From assembly GCA_041690035.1 (NCBI GenBank), contig JBDNFC010000016.1, positions 62,001 through 126,000 of the forward strand: DNA of 64,000 bases, written 5' to 3'. The notes under the pieces are model-generated. The model did no database searches. It was not told the DNA's origin and worked only from the letters and a program-made list of their open reading frames with translations. This document shows positions 37,367 to 45,649 of this stretch, piece by piece (position 1 is the stretch's first letter; the number at the start of each line of letters is the position of its first letter). The stretch is from CALSPH01 sp041690035. Its GTDB lineage: Bacteria > Bacteroidota > Bacteroidia > NS11-12g > UBA955. The position numbers were made by a program, and so were the translations under genes.

Positions 37367-37433
37367 TTATAATTTTATAAATTAAAAAAACTTTTATTTC
37401 GCAACAAAATCGCTTCATTTTTTTAAATTTTAT

Positions 37434-37441
37434 TATTTTTG
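37434..37441 (+). promoter_or_regulatory. Orphan promoter-like box with no downstream gene
   Basis: TATTTTTG fits TAnnTTTG on the plus strand, but no plus-strand gene follows: the next 85 bp are non-coding and then the pckA gene ends on the other strand. A short RNA antisense to the 3' end of pckA is possible; chance is also possible in such AT-rich DNA. Confidence 0.3.
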
Positions 37442-37526
37442 TGCAAGATAAATTTAAAATTCTAAAAGGGTTGCAATTAAGCGAGTAGAGCAATAAATTG
37501 TCTTAAACGGCTCAGTAAAATGTTAA

Positions 37527-39125
37527 TTACGAATAAGATTGCTCTGTAATTTTTGGGGCAGCATTTAAGATTTCTTCAGAAACCCCGTCACTATATTTTG
37601 CAAAATTTTCAATAAATAATTTTGCGAGATGGTTTGCTTTTTCGTTATATGCTGGCTTATTTGCCCAAGTTTCGCGGGGATTCAATAATTCTGTTGGCAC
37701 ATTTGGGCAGCTTTTTGGTATTTGTATTCCAAATACTTCGTGTATTTCATAATCAACATTTTCTAGATTGCCATTTAAAGCAGCATCTATCATTGCCCGA
37801 GTATATTTTAATTTTATTCGAGTACCAATCCCATATTCGCCTCCGGTCCATCCCGTATTTATAAGCCAAACATTTGCATCTCCATTAGAAAGTTTGTTTC
37901 CGAGCATTTCTGCATATTTGCCGGGGTGCAGTGGCAAAAAAGCCGCACCAAAACAAGGTGAAAATGTAGCTTGGGGCTCTACTACACCTATTTCTGTGCC
38001 TGCTACTTTTGCGGTATATCCGCTAATGAAAAAATACATTGCCTGCGATTTTGTTAATTTTGATATTGGTGGGAATACTCCAAAAGCGTCTGCAGTTAGA
38101 AAAAATATATTCTTTGGAGCAGGTCCCATTGATGGCGTTGCAATATTTTCTACATTATAAATTGGATATGCGCATCTTGTATTTTCTGTTACAGATACAT
38201 CATCGTAATTTACAACATTGCTGTTTTCAAAAAACCTAACATTTTCTAAAAGTGCATTTTCTTTAATTGCATTCCAAATAGTTGGTTCATTTTCTTGACT
38301 TAGATTGATGGTTTTTGCATAGCACCCTCCTTCAAAATTAAAAACTGAATCATTTGCCCAGCCATGCTCATCATCTCCTATTAATTTCCTATTTGGATCA
38401 GCACTTAAAGTTGTTTTTCCTGTGCCACTTAAACCAAAAAAGATAGCTGAATCGCCATTTATTCCCATATTTGCAGAGCAATGCATGCTCAATACATTGT
38501 GTTCTATTGGCAAACTATAGTTTAATACAGTAAATATTCCTTTTTTTATTTCGCCAGTGTATCCAGATCCACCAATGATATATATTTTTTTGGAAAAATT
38601 TATGATGCTAAAATTTTTAGCCTTTGTACCATCTATTTCTGGTATTGCTAAAAATGAAGGAGCTGCAAGTATTATCCAATCTGTATGATTTTTTGCTATT
38701 TCTTCTTCTGTTGGTCTTAAAAACATGTGATGAACAAATAGATTTTGGAAAGCCGTTTCAGTTACCACTTTAATAGAAATTGTAAATCGCTCATCTGCAC
38801 AAGCTTTTGCATCTCTTATATATAATTCTTTCCCTTTATAATGGTTAATTATTTTTGCAACAAGATTATCAAATTTAGTTTCATCAAATTTTTGATTGAT
38901 GTTTCCCCACCATACTGTTTCGTTTGTCGTTTGGTCGGCAACTGTATATTTATCTTTTGGAGATCTGCCAGTAAATTCGCCAGTGTCTGCTGCTAATGCA
39001 CCTGTACTTGTAAGTGATCCTTCACCATTTGAAACAGATTTTTCTACCAGTTGGCTTGGGGTTAAATTTTGATGAGTGGCGGCAGCATTTGATATTATCT
39101 CTGAAATTATTGTGTTTTTATTCAT
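37527..39125 (-). CDS. pckA: Phosphoenolpyruvate carboxykinase (ATP)
   Basis: 532-residue ATP-type carboxykinase that makes phosphoenolpyruvate from oxaloacetate, the entry to gluconeogenesis. Visible: FTGRSPKDKYTVAD near the start (Arg that binds oxaloacetate), kinase-1a loop GLSGTGKTTLSADP, the metal-binding GDDEHGW, and the nucleotide-binding ENTRCAYP and GYTAKVAGTE blocks. I place the start at ATG 39125 (MNKNTII), not at 39164, because the promoter box TACATTTG (39152-39159) lies inside that longer frame. Convergent with the orphan promoter region; no clear terminator. Confidence 0.96.
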   Translation of the reverse strand: MNKNTIISEIISNAAATHQNLTPSQLVEKSVSNGEGSLTSTGALAADTGEFTGRSPKDKYTVADQTTNETVWWGNINQKFDETKFDNLVAKIINHYKGKELYIRDAKACADERFTISIKVVTETAFQNLFVHHMFLRPTEEEIAKNHTDWIILAAPSFLAIPEIDGTKAKNFSIINFSKKIYIIGGSGYTGEIKKGIFTVLNYSLPIEHNVLSMHCSANMGINGDSAIFFGLSGTGKTTLSADPNRKLIGDDEHGWANDSVFNFEGGCYAKTINLSQENEPTIWNAIKENALLENVRFFENSNVVNYDDVSVTENTRCAYPIYNVENIATPSMGPAPKNIFFLTADAFGVFPPISKLTKSQAMYFFISGYTAKVAGTEIGVVEPQATFSPCFGAAFLPLHPGKYAEMLGNKLSNGDANVWLINTGWTGGEYGIGTRIKLKYTRAMIDAALNGNLENVDYEIHEVFGIQIPKSCPNVPTELLNPRETWANKPAYNEKANHLAKLFIENFAKYSDGVSEEILNAAPKITEQSYS

Positions 39126-39151
39126 CTTAAATAAATTTAAAAATAGGGCAG

Positions 39152-39159
39152 CAAATGTA
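39152..39159 (-). promoter_or_regulatory. Promoter box of pckA
   Basis: TACATTTG on the minus strand fits TAnnTTTG, 26 bp before the ATG at 39125; it decides between two possible starts. Confidence 0.55.
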
Positions 39160-39260
39160 AGCATTAAAATAAAAATACAACTAAAAATCTATTTTATATA
39201 GAGATAAAAATCTTAAAAGTATTTTTTATTTATTAAAAATAATCTTAACTTCGTATTTTT

Positions 39261-41330
39261 ATGAAACAAATACTTTTTATCTTTAGTTTATCATTTACAA
39301 TTCCTTTGTTTGGTCAAGAAATCATTGATTTTAACAACTTTCATCCCACACGTTGTAGGCATTCAATACCGAATGATTTGACAGCAAGCGCAAAAAAAAA
39401 TTATGAAAAAAATGCTTCATTAATAGATGAGTCTGAAAAAGGCAAGAATCGAAAAAAAGACGAAAAAGAATTTTATTTACAGAACAACTTTAGTATTCAA
39501 GATTTTTTGTTAAGTGGTCAAATCCTATACAACGATACTTTTACAAATTATATTCAAAAAATCGCAAATGTATTGCTTCAAGAAAATCCAGTTTTGAGAG
39601 CTAAACTCAGGTTTTATTGTGTTAGAAACACAGAGGTTAATGCATTTGCAACGCAAGAGGGCATTATATTTTTTAATGTAGGTCTTTTTGCTCAGGTAAA
39701 AAACGAAGCACAAATTGCCTTTATTCTTGCCCACGAAATATCTCATTATACAGAAGGACACGTGCTTCAAGGATTTTTAGAGACTAAAAAAATAATGAGG
39801 GGAGAAAATTATTATGGCTTTATGGATTATTACAGTAGAGTTCGTTCCTTTTTTAGATACTCTAGAGACAGTGAGTTAGAGGCGGATCAAAAAGGTTGGG
39901 ATTTGTTTAAAAAATCGCCTTACAGTAAGTCTATAGTTTCAAGTGTATTTGATATGTTATTGTATTCTTACACTCACTTTGATTCCTTTAATTTTGATAT
40001 AAAAAATTATGAAGAAAAAAAATATAAGTTTCCTTCAAATTATCAATTAAATCAAACCACACCTTTAGTTGCAGATGAAAATAGGGATGATAATTTTAGT
40101 ACTCATCCAAATGTTAGAGATAGAAAGAAAAAAATTAGAGTAGAGATTGGCTCAGATACCTTGCATGGCAAGGATTTTGTTGTTTCTAAAAATGATTTTT
40201 ATTCTATTCAGAAAATTGCAAGGTATGATATGGCGCGCTACTATATTACACAAGCAAATTTTGCTGATGCCTATTATCACGCATTACTTATTGAAAAAAT
40301 ATATGGGGGGGGGGTTTATATCGACAAGATAAAAGCAATAGCTTTATACGGTTTAGCCAAGTATGTGGCCGTAGAAGGTAAAAAAGATTATTTAATATTA
40401 CCTTATGACAAGGTACAAAGTCTACCGCAGCAGTATTATTATTTTTTAAGCAATCTGTCTCAAAAAGAACTTACAATATTTGCTGCACGAGAGATACAAA
40501 AATTGATGGTAAAGCATCCTGATTATAAATTTTTAGCAAAGCTGGAAGATGATTTGTTAAAAACACTTATAGAAGATTTAAAAACAAAACCAGAGGAGTT
40601 TTATTCTAGTTGGCAGTCCAATATAGGCGATGATAAGGATAAGAATGCCAACTATTATAGGTATGCATTTGTTGATAAAATGTCTAATCCACAATGGTTT
40701 CAAAAAATGCAATCTCTTGAAATGAATAAAGAAACAAAGCAAAAATATTTTACTTCGAATTCAAGAGATAAAAATTCTCAAACATTTGTGCAAAAAATAA
40801 AGCAATTTTCACCAAATAATCTCACAATGTTTCTTCCAGCATTTCAGCAAGTTGTAACCACATTTTCTGGATCTTCTAATATTGCCTATATGGAGAGTTT
40901 GCAAGAGCGCAATTATATTATTAGTCAAGTAAATACAATATCAAAACTAAACAAAGTAGCTGTTGATTTTGTAGAGAAAACGCCAGAAAATTATACAACA
41001 GAAAGTTATAATACATATTCAGAGTATATTAATTGGCTTACAGAACAGAAATATAGTAAAAATATTAAGATGATAGCCTTTGATGACTATTTATCGGACA
41101 CCGCTAGCACAGAAAATTATTTTGGGTTGATTGAATTTGAATCAAAACAAGATAAATTGCTTGTAAAAAATCAACATTTTTGGAAATATAAATTTATTAT
41201 TTACAATAGAAATAATAATCAAATGGTTTACAATCAATCCTTTAAAAGTTCTAAAAAATATTCTCAAAAAAAGGCTAAAAAAATTCTTAATTCGTCTTTT
41301 AAAACCATTACGAAAAATCATCAGGATTAA
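39261..41330 (+). CDS. M48-family metalloprotease with G10 tract in its frame
   Basis: 689-residue exported zinc peptidase. Signal peptide 1-18 (cut after LFGQ). The M48 domain covers ~80-225 with zinc motif HEISH (158-162) and the third ligand in RDSELEADQKGWDLF. M48 proteins of this kind (BepA/LoiP type) act in the periplasm in quality control of outer-membrane proteins; the exact role here is unknown. The C-terminal ~450 residues match nothing I know. Codons 349-351 (Gly-Gly-Gly) lie in a run of ten G at 40305-40314; loss of one G would stop the protein after ~5 more codons, gain of one after ~25. Both would leave the peptidase domain whole. An imperfect promoter box TAACTTCG is at 39246-39253. 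Confidence 0.87.
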   Translation: MKQILFIFSLSFTIPLFGQEIIDFNNFHPTRCRHSIPNDLTASAKKNYEKNASLIDESEKGKNRKKDEKEFYLQNNFSIQDFLLSGQILYNDTFTNYIQKIANVLLQENPVLRAKLRFYCVRNTEVNAFATQEGIIFFNVGLFAQVKNEAQIAFILAHEISHYTEGHVLQGFLETKKIMRGENYYGFMDYYSRVRSFFRYSRDSELEADQKGWDLFKKSPYSKSIVSSVFDMLLYSYTHFDSFNFDIKNYEEKKYKFPSNYQLNQTTPLVADENRDDNFSTHPNVRDRKKKIRVEIGSDTLHGKDFVVSKNDFYSIQKIARYDMARYYITQANFADAYYHALLIEKIYGGGVYIDKIKAIALYGLAKYVAVEGKKDYLILPYDKVQSLPQQYYYFLSNLSQKELTIFAAREIQKLMVKHPDYKFLAKLEDDLLKTLIEDLKTKPEEFYSSWQSNIGDDKDKNANYYRYAFVDKMSNPQWFQKMQSLEMNKETKQKYFTSNSRDKNSQTFVQKIKQFSPNNLTMFLPAFQQVVTTFSGSSNIAYMESLQERNYIISQVNTISKLNKVAVDFVEKTPENYTTESYNTYSEYINWLTEQKYSKNIKMIAFDDYLSDTASTENYFGLIEFESKQDKLLVKNQHFWKYKFIIYNRNNNQMVYNQSFKSSKKYSQKKAKKILNSSFKTITKNHQD
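40305..40314 (+). repeat. Homopolymer G10 inside the M48 protease gene
   Basis: Ten G in a row in AT-rich DNA. It is in frame in this sequence (codons for three Gly and the first base of Val). Such tracts are prone to slippage in replication. Confidence 0.9.
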
Positions 41331-41370
41331 ACCAGTTTTTTTGTCAAGAAAAAGTTTCTAAGTATATTTT

Positions 41371-42212
41371 TTAGTATAAAAGTTGTTTAACAGTTACTTT
41401 TGTTTTCAAAATGCCGCAATTGATAAGTGTTTGAATAACATTTTCTAACATTTTTATACGTATGTCAATAGTTGTATTCCACTCTGTCATATTAAACCAA
41501 TTAAGTGCATCAATGGGTTTCATTTGGTATTTTTCTATAAACATATCTATTGCATTTTCTGCTTCCATTAATTGGCCACAAGTATAATTTATAGTATCAA
41601 GCACTTTATTAATTATTTCTCCATTTTCTTTATAATAATCTCTATTAAATACCAGAACAAAACTGCTCCAAGTGGTTACATATTCTCCAACTCTTCTAAA
41701 AATATATTTGTCTACAAATGGTTTGGTGGTAAATTTTTCCCAATAAAAAACAAATTCTTTTTTCTGTTTTGCTGCATTAATTGCACCTTCTAAATTTTTA
41801 ATTTCATTGAATCCAACACATTTTTTTGTTTAAAATAAGCATCCACAATAGGCATTAAATGTGAGCCGCTGCCTTTTCTAGAAATTGCAATAGGGTGATC
41901 GAAAATATTATTGTATTGAGTAATTGTACTATTGAAAGGAACATGCACGCCCCAAACTAATGGCGACTTTACAAACACATTGGCGATGAAGAATTGTTGA
42001 TTTTCTGCAATAAATTTAACAGCTCCCTCTGTTAGTAAAATAGCCGCATCTAACTTATTACTTAATAATAGTTGGCACATTTCGCCAGTGCCACCTCTGC
42101 AAGTTTTCCAATTAATTTTAACTCTTTTTTTTTCAAATAATTGATGTTCAATTGCCAGGTGCCATGGATAATTAAAATGTTCATGCACACCGCCAATGCG
42201 CATCGATTGCAT
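41371..42212 (-). pseudogene. ABC-type substrate-binding protein, split by one frameshift at an A7 run
   Basis: About 280 residues in two frames. The first part (from 42212) starts MRIGGVHEHFNYPWHLAIEH and carries GGTGEMCQLL, LTEGAVKFI and ISRKGSGSHLM, typical of the NMT1/THI5-like (COG0715) binding-protein fold; it stops at 41790. In the -1 frame the protein continues through CVGFNEIKNLEGAINAAKQ, FVFYWEKFTTKPFVDKYIF and RRVGEYVTTW to a stop at 41371. The break is at seven A on the coding strand (41821-41827); an eighth A, or a -1 slip at A-AAA-AAT, would restore the frame. No signal peptide is seen, and no permease or ATPase gene is adjacent. The start overlaps the cyclophilin stop by one base. 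Could be a true pseudogene, a slippage-expressed gene or a sequence error. Confidence 0.75.
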
Positions 42213-43006
42213 TACTTTATTTCTTTTATAGTAATTATTTTTACTGGTTTTGTAGGCATGGCCATTTCTCCGCTATATGGATTGGCCTCAACTGGTGAAT
42301 TTGCAATTTTTTCTATTACATCTAAACCTGTAATAATTTCACCAAATACAGTATACTCTCCATCTAACTGTGGAGCCCCTCCTAGACTTGCATATTGTGC
42401 TTTTGCTTTTTCACTTATATTTGTTAATTGATCATATATGGGGTGGGTGGGCTTAAAAATTTCACCATCTACAATATAAAATTGAGAACCATTACTTTCT
42501 CGATTTGGATTAATATCATTGTTTTTTCTAGCAGCACTTAACGCGCCTCTTTTATGAAAAAATGCAGGATTAATTTCAGCAGGTATTTTGTACTCGGGCC
42601 CGCCAAAACCATCATTTTGCGGGTTTTCGTCCTTAGAATTTGGGTCGCCAGTTTGTATCATAAAATTTTTAAGTATGCGATGAAATTTATGATTGTCAAA
42701 ATATTTTGCAGTTATTAATTTTAAAAAATTATCTCTATGTAATGGTGTATTGTTGTACAATTTAAAAATCATTTCTCCTTTAGTAGTAATAATTAAGATT
42801 TTTGGACCACTAAAGTAAACTGAGTCTTGATAAACTTTTAAAGCTGCCAAACTGTCTTTGTTAATCGCGTTTTTATTAGCGTTTTCTATTCCTACATTTG
42901 CTTCTTGATTAAAATCTTTTGGACGGTCATTATTACAGCTCAATATTAAGATTGAAAGCGATAGTAATGCTAGTTTTTTGATATTGTTATATTTTGCTAA
43001 TTTCAT
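42212..43006 (-). CDS. Cyclophilin-type peptidyl-prolyl cis-trans isomerase, lipoprotein
   Basis: 264 residues. Signal peptide with lipobox LILSC (Cys 24), so a membrane-tethered periplasmic foldase. The cyclophilin domain covers ~70-260: KFHRILKNFMIQTGDP with the catalytic Arg, GSQFYIVDG, and TVFGEIITGLDVIEKI. A linker (ANVGIENANKNAINKDSL) separates anchor and domain. The first 20 bp overlap the end of the small unknown gene upstream, and the stop overlaps the start of the binding-protein gene (TAATG), so these three genes are an operon. It speeds proline isomerisation in exported proteins; specific clients are unknown. Confidence 0.92.
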   Translation of the reverse strand: MKLAKYNNIKKLALLSLSILILSCNNDRPKDFNQEANVGIENANKNAINKDSLAALKVYQDSVYFSGPKILIITTKGEMIFKLYNNTPLHRDNFLKLITAKYFDNHKFHRILKNFMIQTGDPNSKDENPQNDGFGGPEYKIPAEINPAFFHKRGALSAARKNNDINPNRESNGSQFYIVDGEIFKPTHPIYDQLTNISEKAKAQYASLGGAPQLDGEYTVFGEIITGLDVIEKIANSPVEANPYSGEMAMPTKPVKIITIKEIK

Positions 43007-43355
43007 TAGATGGTAAAATTTCTTCTTCTATAAAGTAATGAACAATGTATTGTTTTAATAATAATTCTTGTTCAAATATATTAATAAAGGGCAGTTCTTT
43101 TATTTTATCCCAGTGCGGCCAGCCATCATTATCCATGCCAATAAGGGCATAATATCCGTCATAGCTCAATAATTTGCATACTGCAATATGAAGTAAGCCT
43201 ACTTTATCCGTTTTACTAAATTTTTTTTCTGGCAATATACCTAATTCCCTCACCCCGATTAAAAAAAGTATCGCATTGGTGTCAGGTTTTTTACTAAAAT
43301 GTGTGTTAACATAGTCTAATACTCGCCTATAATCTTGCTCTAGTTCTGTGATCAT
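42987..43355 (-). CDS. Small conserved protein of unknown function
   Basis: 122 residues, no signal peptide, no membrane helix, acidic and probably helical (MITELEQDYRRVLDYVNTHF in its first 20). Blocks FLIGVRELG and DNDGWPHWDKIKELPF stand out; the tryptophan-rich second block looks conserved. I recall similar hypothetical proteins in Bacteroidota next to a peptidyl-prolyl isomerase but know of no function. It is first of the three-gene operon: promoter box TATATTTG seven bases before the ATG, which gives an almost leaderless transcript. Its end overlaps the isomerase start by 20 bp. Confidence 0.75.
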   Translation of the reverse strand: MITELEQDYRRVLDYVNTHFSKKPDTNAILFLIGVRELGILPEKKFSKTDKVGLLHIAVCKLLSYDGYYALIGMDNDGWPHWDKIKELPFINIFEQELLLKQYIVHYFIEEEILPSNEISKI

Positions 43356-43362
43356 TAATTTG

Positions 43363-43370
43363 CAAATATA
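43363..43370 (-). promoter_or_regulatory. Promoter box of the small protein-cyclophilin operon
   Basis: TATATTTG on the minus strand fits TAnnTTTG; the ATG at 43355 follows after seven bases. Confidence 0.5.
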
Positions 43371-43396
43371 AGGATATTGAAGTAAAAAATCGGACT

Positions 43397-44311
43397 CTAA
43401 TTTTTAATTATTTCATCAAAAGCAAGTATTATATCAAAGCCACTTTTCTTAATTTGTGGCAATGTTTTTTCATCACAAACTATCATTATAAAATCGCCCC
43501 CCCAAGCGCCCATTGATTTTGCATAAACCGCTATGTCTTTAAAATGTGTTTCTTTGATTGTTTTTTGATTAAGGTAACTTGAAATTAATTCTTCATGGTT
43601 TACTATGTTTTCACAAAAAAGAACTTCATTATCTTGATATTTGATAAAATTTAATGAGCATTGATTTATAGCTTTGATAAGATTTTCCGAAGGTGGTTTT
43701 AGATTAGAGATGGCTTTTAGGCTATTTTGTTTCTTGCCCAGATAAACAAAAAAAATATTTTTTTTAAAGCTAGGATTAAATATTATTGGCGTTGCTTCAT
43801 GGTTTTTATTTTTGTTTTGAAACAAAATAGGCCCATCAGCAGTTGCGCAAGCTAAATCATATCCACTTCCTTTAAATGTTTTGCTATAAAGTAAATATGG
43901 GTCTGAATTAGTAGCCTGAGAAAGCAAAGAAACCATTGTGGAGCTGCTACCCCAGCCAAATTTATTATTAAATTCTAAATGGGTTTCAAAATGATAGTCT
44001 ATACTTTTTTTCCAAAATGCCAAGTTTACATTTTTTAGCAAAATCTGCAGCGTTCGTGATGCTTTTTTGTTACTAGTAGCAATAATATCAAAATTATCAA
44101 CACTAATTACAGCAGAAAACCACATTTTGTTTTCATTGGTATACGCATTCCAATAGATTTTTTCTTGTTGGTTTTCTATATTTTTAGATTCGAATACACT
44201 TAGGTTTTGGCCAAAATTTAGAGGAAGGGCAAGTCCTTTTGCTCCAAAAAGTAGCAAGTATTCTGCACTCAATAATAACTTGCCACTTGCATAATAGTTT
44301 TTGGGTTTCAA
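43397..44311 (-). CDS. GHMP kinase of the mevalonate pathway (mevalonate/phosphomevalonate kinase-like)
   Basis: 304-residue GHMP kinase. It begins ASGKLLLSAEYLLLFGAKGL (the substrate-binding start of the family), has the ATP loop FGWGSSSTMVSLLSQ (~residues 117-131), GSGYDLACATADGP and, near the end, SMGAWGGDFIMIV as the third motif. Bacteroidota with a mevalonate pathway often have such a ~300-residue kinase next to HMG-CoA reductase; which of the two phosphorylation steps it does cannot be told from here. The third motif is coded by a run of seven G (C7 at 43497-43503). It starts eight bases after mvaA and is last in the fni-mvaA-kinase operon. Confidence 0.85.
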   Translation of the reverse strand: MKPKNYYASGKLLLSAEYLLLFGAKGLALPLNFGQNLSVFESKNIENQQEKIYWNAYTNENKMWFSAVISVDNFDIIATSNKKASRTLQILLKNVNLAFWKKSIDYHFETHLEFNNKFGWGSSSTMVSLLSQATNSDPYLLYSKTFKGSGYDLACATADGPILFQNKNKNHEATPIIFNPSFKKNIFFVYLGKKQNSLKAISNLKPPSENLIKAINQCSLNFIKYQDNEVLFCENIVNHEELISSYLNQKTIKETHFKDIAVYAKSMGAWGGDFIMIVCDEKTLPQIKKSGFDIILAFDEIIKN

Positions 44312-44319
44312 TGAGTATG

Positions 44320-45648
44320 TTAGTTATCCTTATTTCTAAGTTGATTAAAAACTTTTACAGCTGCTGCATGGCTTACAATTTTATCCTTAAAATGTGCCAC
44401 GATGTTATTTTTTTCTTCATTAGTAGCGCCCAATTGGTTTAAAATATTCATTAAATGCATTTTCATGTGTCCTTTTTGAATCCCTGTGGTAACCAGAGAT
44501 CTGAGGGCTGAAAAATTTTGAGCTAACCCTGCTGCTGCAACGATTTCCATAAGTTGATTGCTATTAGGTTTTCCTAATATTTCGTGGGCAAATTTTACCA
44601 TCGGATGCAAGCTAGTTATGCCTCCAACTGTACCAAGAGAAAGTGGTATGTCTATCCAAAATCTAAAATAATTATTTGCTAAAGTAGCATGTGTCAATGA
44701 TCTGTACCGTCCATCTCTTGCAGCATAAGCATGGGCACAAGCTTCTACAGCCCTAAAATCATTTCCAGTAGCAATAATTACCGAGTCTATACCATTCATT
44801 ATACCTTTATTATGTGTTACAGCCCTATATGGCTCAACTTCTGCTACATGAATGGCGTTGATGAATTTTTGCGCAAATTCAGTGCCCGAAATGCCTTCCA
44901 TTTCTAGCATTGCTGTATCGCATCCAACTTCTGCTCTTACAAGGCAGTTTGGAGTATAGTTTGATAAAATACACATAATTATTTCTACCTGATTATCAGA
45001 AAGGTCTTGCGCGGATTCAATTTCTGAAATAAGTATTTTTGATAATGCTTCTAGTACGCTATTTATAAAATTTGCACCCATGCTATCACAAGTGTCAAAT
45101 TTTACTTCTATTTGATAATAATTTGGCTCCCATGCTGTTTTATCAATTAGTGCAATGTCTATTATTCCACCACCTCTTTTGCGCATATTTTCTGTGAGGT
45201 TATTTGTGGCTTCTAAAAAAATATTTTTTCTATTGCTAAAAAGATTAATTAATTCTGTAGGACTTTTTCCTCGCCAAATAAAATGAACATGCCCTATTTT
45301 TTCTTTTGACAAAACTGTACATTTAAACCCACCTTTATCCGCCCAAAAAGTAGCTGCCTTAGCAGCAGCGGCCACTACACTGCTTTCTTCTATGGCTAGT
45401 GGCATGCATTTGTTTACGCCATTTATTATAAAGTTTGGTGCTATCCCAAATGGCATGTAAAAATTACTAATTGTATTTTCTATAAATTCATCATGGAGTT
45501 GTTGAATTTTTTCGTCAAAATGGTTGTAGCTTTTTAATAAGGCTAAAGATTCTGTTGGATTTGTGCAATAGTTTTGAATTAACCATTCTTGTTTTTTTTC
45601 TTTGCTAAGTTTGCTAAACCCATTTACTAATGGAACTACTTTTTTCAT
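44320..45648 (-). CDS. mvaA: Hydroxymethylglutaryl-CoA reductase, class II
   Basis: 442-residue HMG-CoA reductase, which makes mevalonate from HMG-CoA in two NAD(P)H-dependent reductions. It follows the class II pattern (Pseudomonas mevalonii type): start VNGFSKLSKEKKQEWL, catalytic Glu in EESSVVAAAAKAA (87-99), Lys in HNKGIMNGI, Asp in GNDFRAVEA and the C-terminal His in KGHMKMH. In degradative organisms class II works backwards, but with isomerase and kinase in the same operon the biosynthetic direction is much more likely. One base separates the fni stop from its ATG. Confidence 0.95.
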   Translation of the reverse strand: MKKVVPLVNGFSKLSKEKKQEWLIQNYCTNPTESLALLKSYNHFDEKIQQLHDEFIENTISNFYMPFGIAPNFIINGVNKCMPLAIEESSVVAAAAKAATFWADKGGFKCTVLSKEKIGHVHFIWRGKSPTELINLFSNRKNIFLEATNNLTENMRKRGGGIIDIALIDKTAWEPNYYQIEVKFDTCDSMGANFINSVLEALSKILISEIESAQDLSDNQVEIIMCILSNYTPNCLVRAEVGCDTAMLEMEGISGTEFAQKFINAIHVAEVEPYRAVTHNKGIMNGIDSVIIATGNDFRAVEACAHAYAARDGRYRSLTHATLANNYFRFWIDIPLSLGTVGGITSLHPMVKFAHEILGKPNSNQLMEIVAAAGLAQNFSALRSLVTTGIQKGHMKMHLMNILNQLGATNEEKNNIVAHFKDKIVSHAAAVKVFNQLRNKDN

Positions 45649-45649
45649 T

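Noticed and set aside
37442..37526. 6S-like or other known small RNA after the orphan promoter
   Set aside because: No recognisable fold; only the promoter box supports a transcript, so no RNA feature is called.
39126..39164. Longer pckA start at 39164
   Set aside because: The promoter box TACATTTG (39152-39159) lies within the added codons; the ATG at 39125 is preferred.
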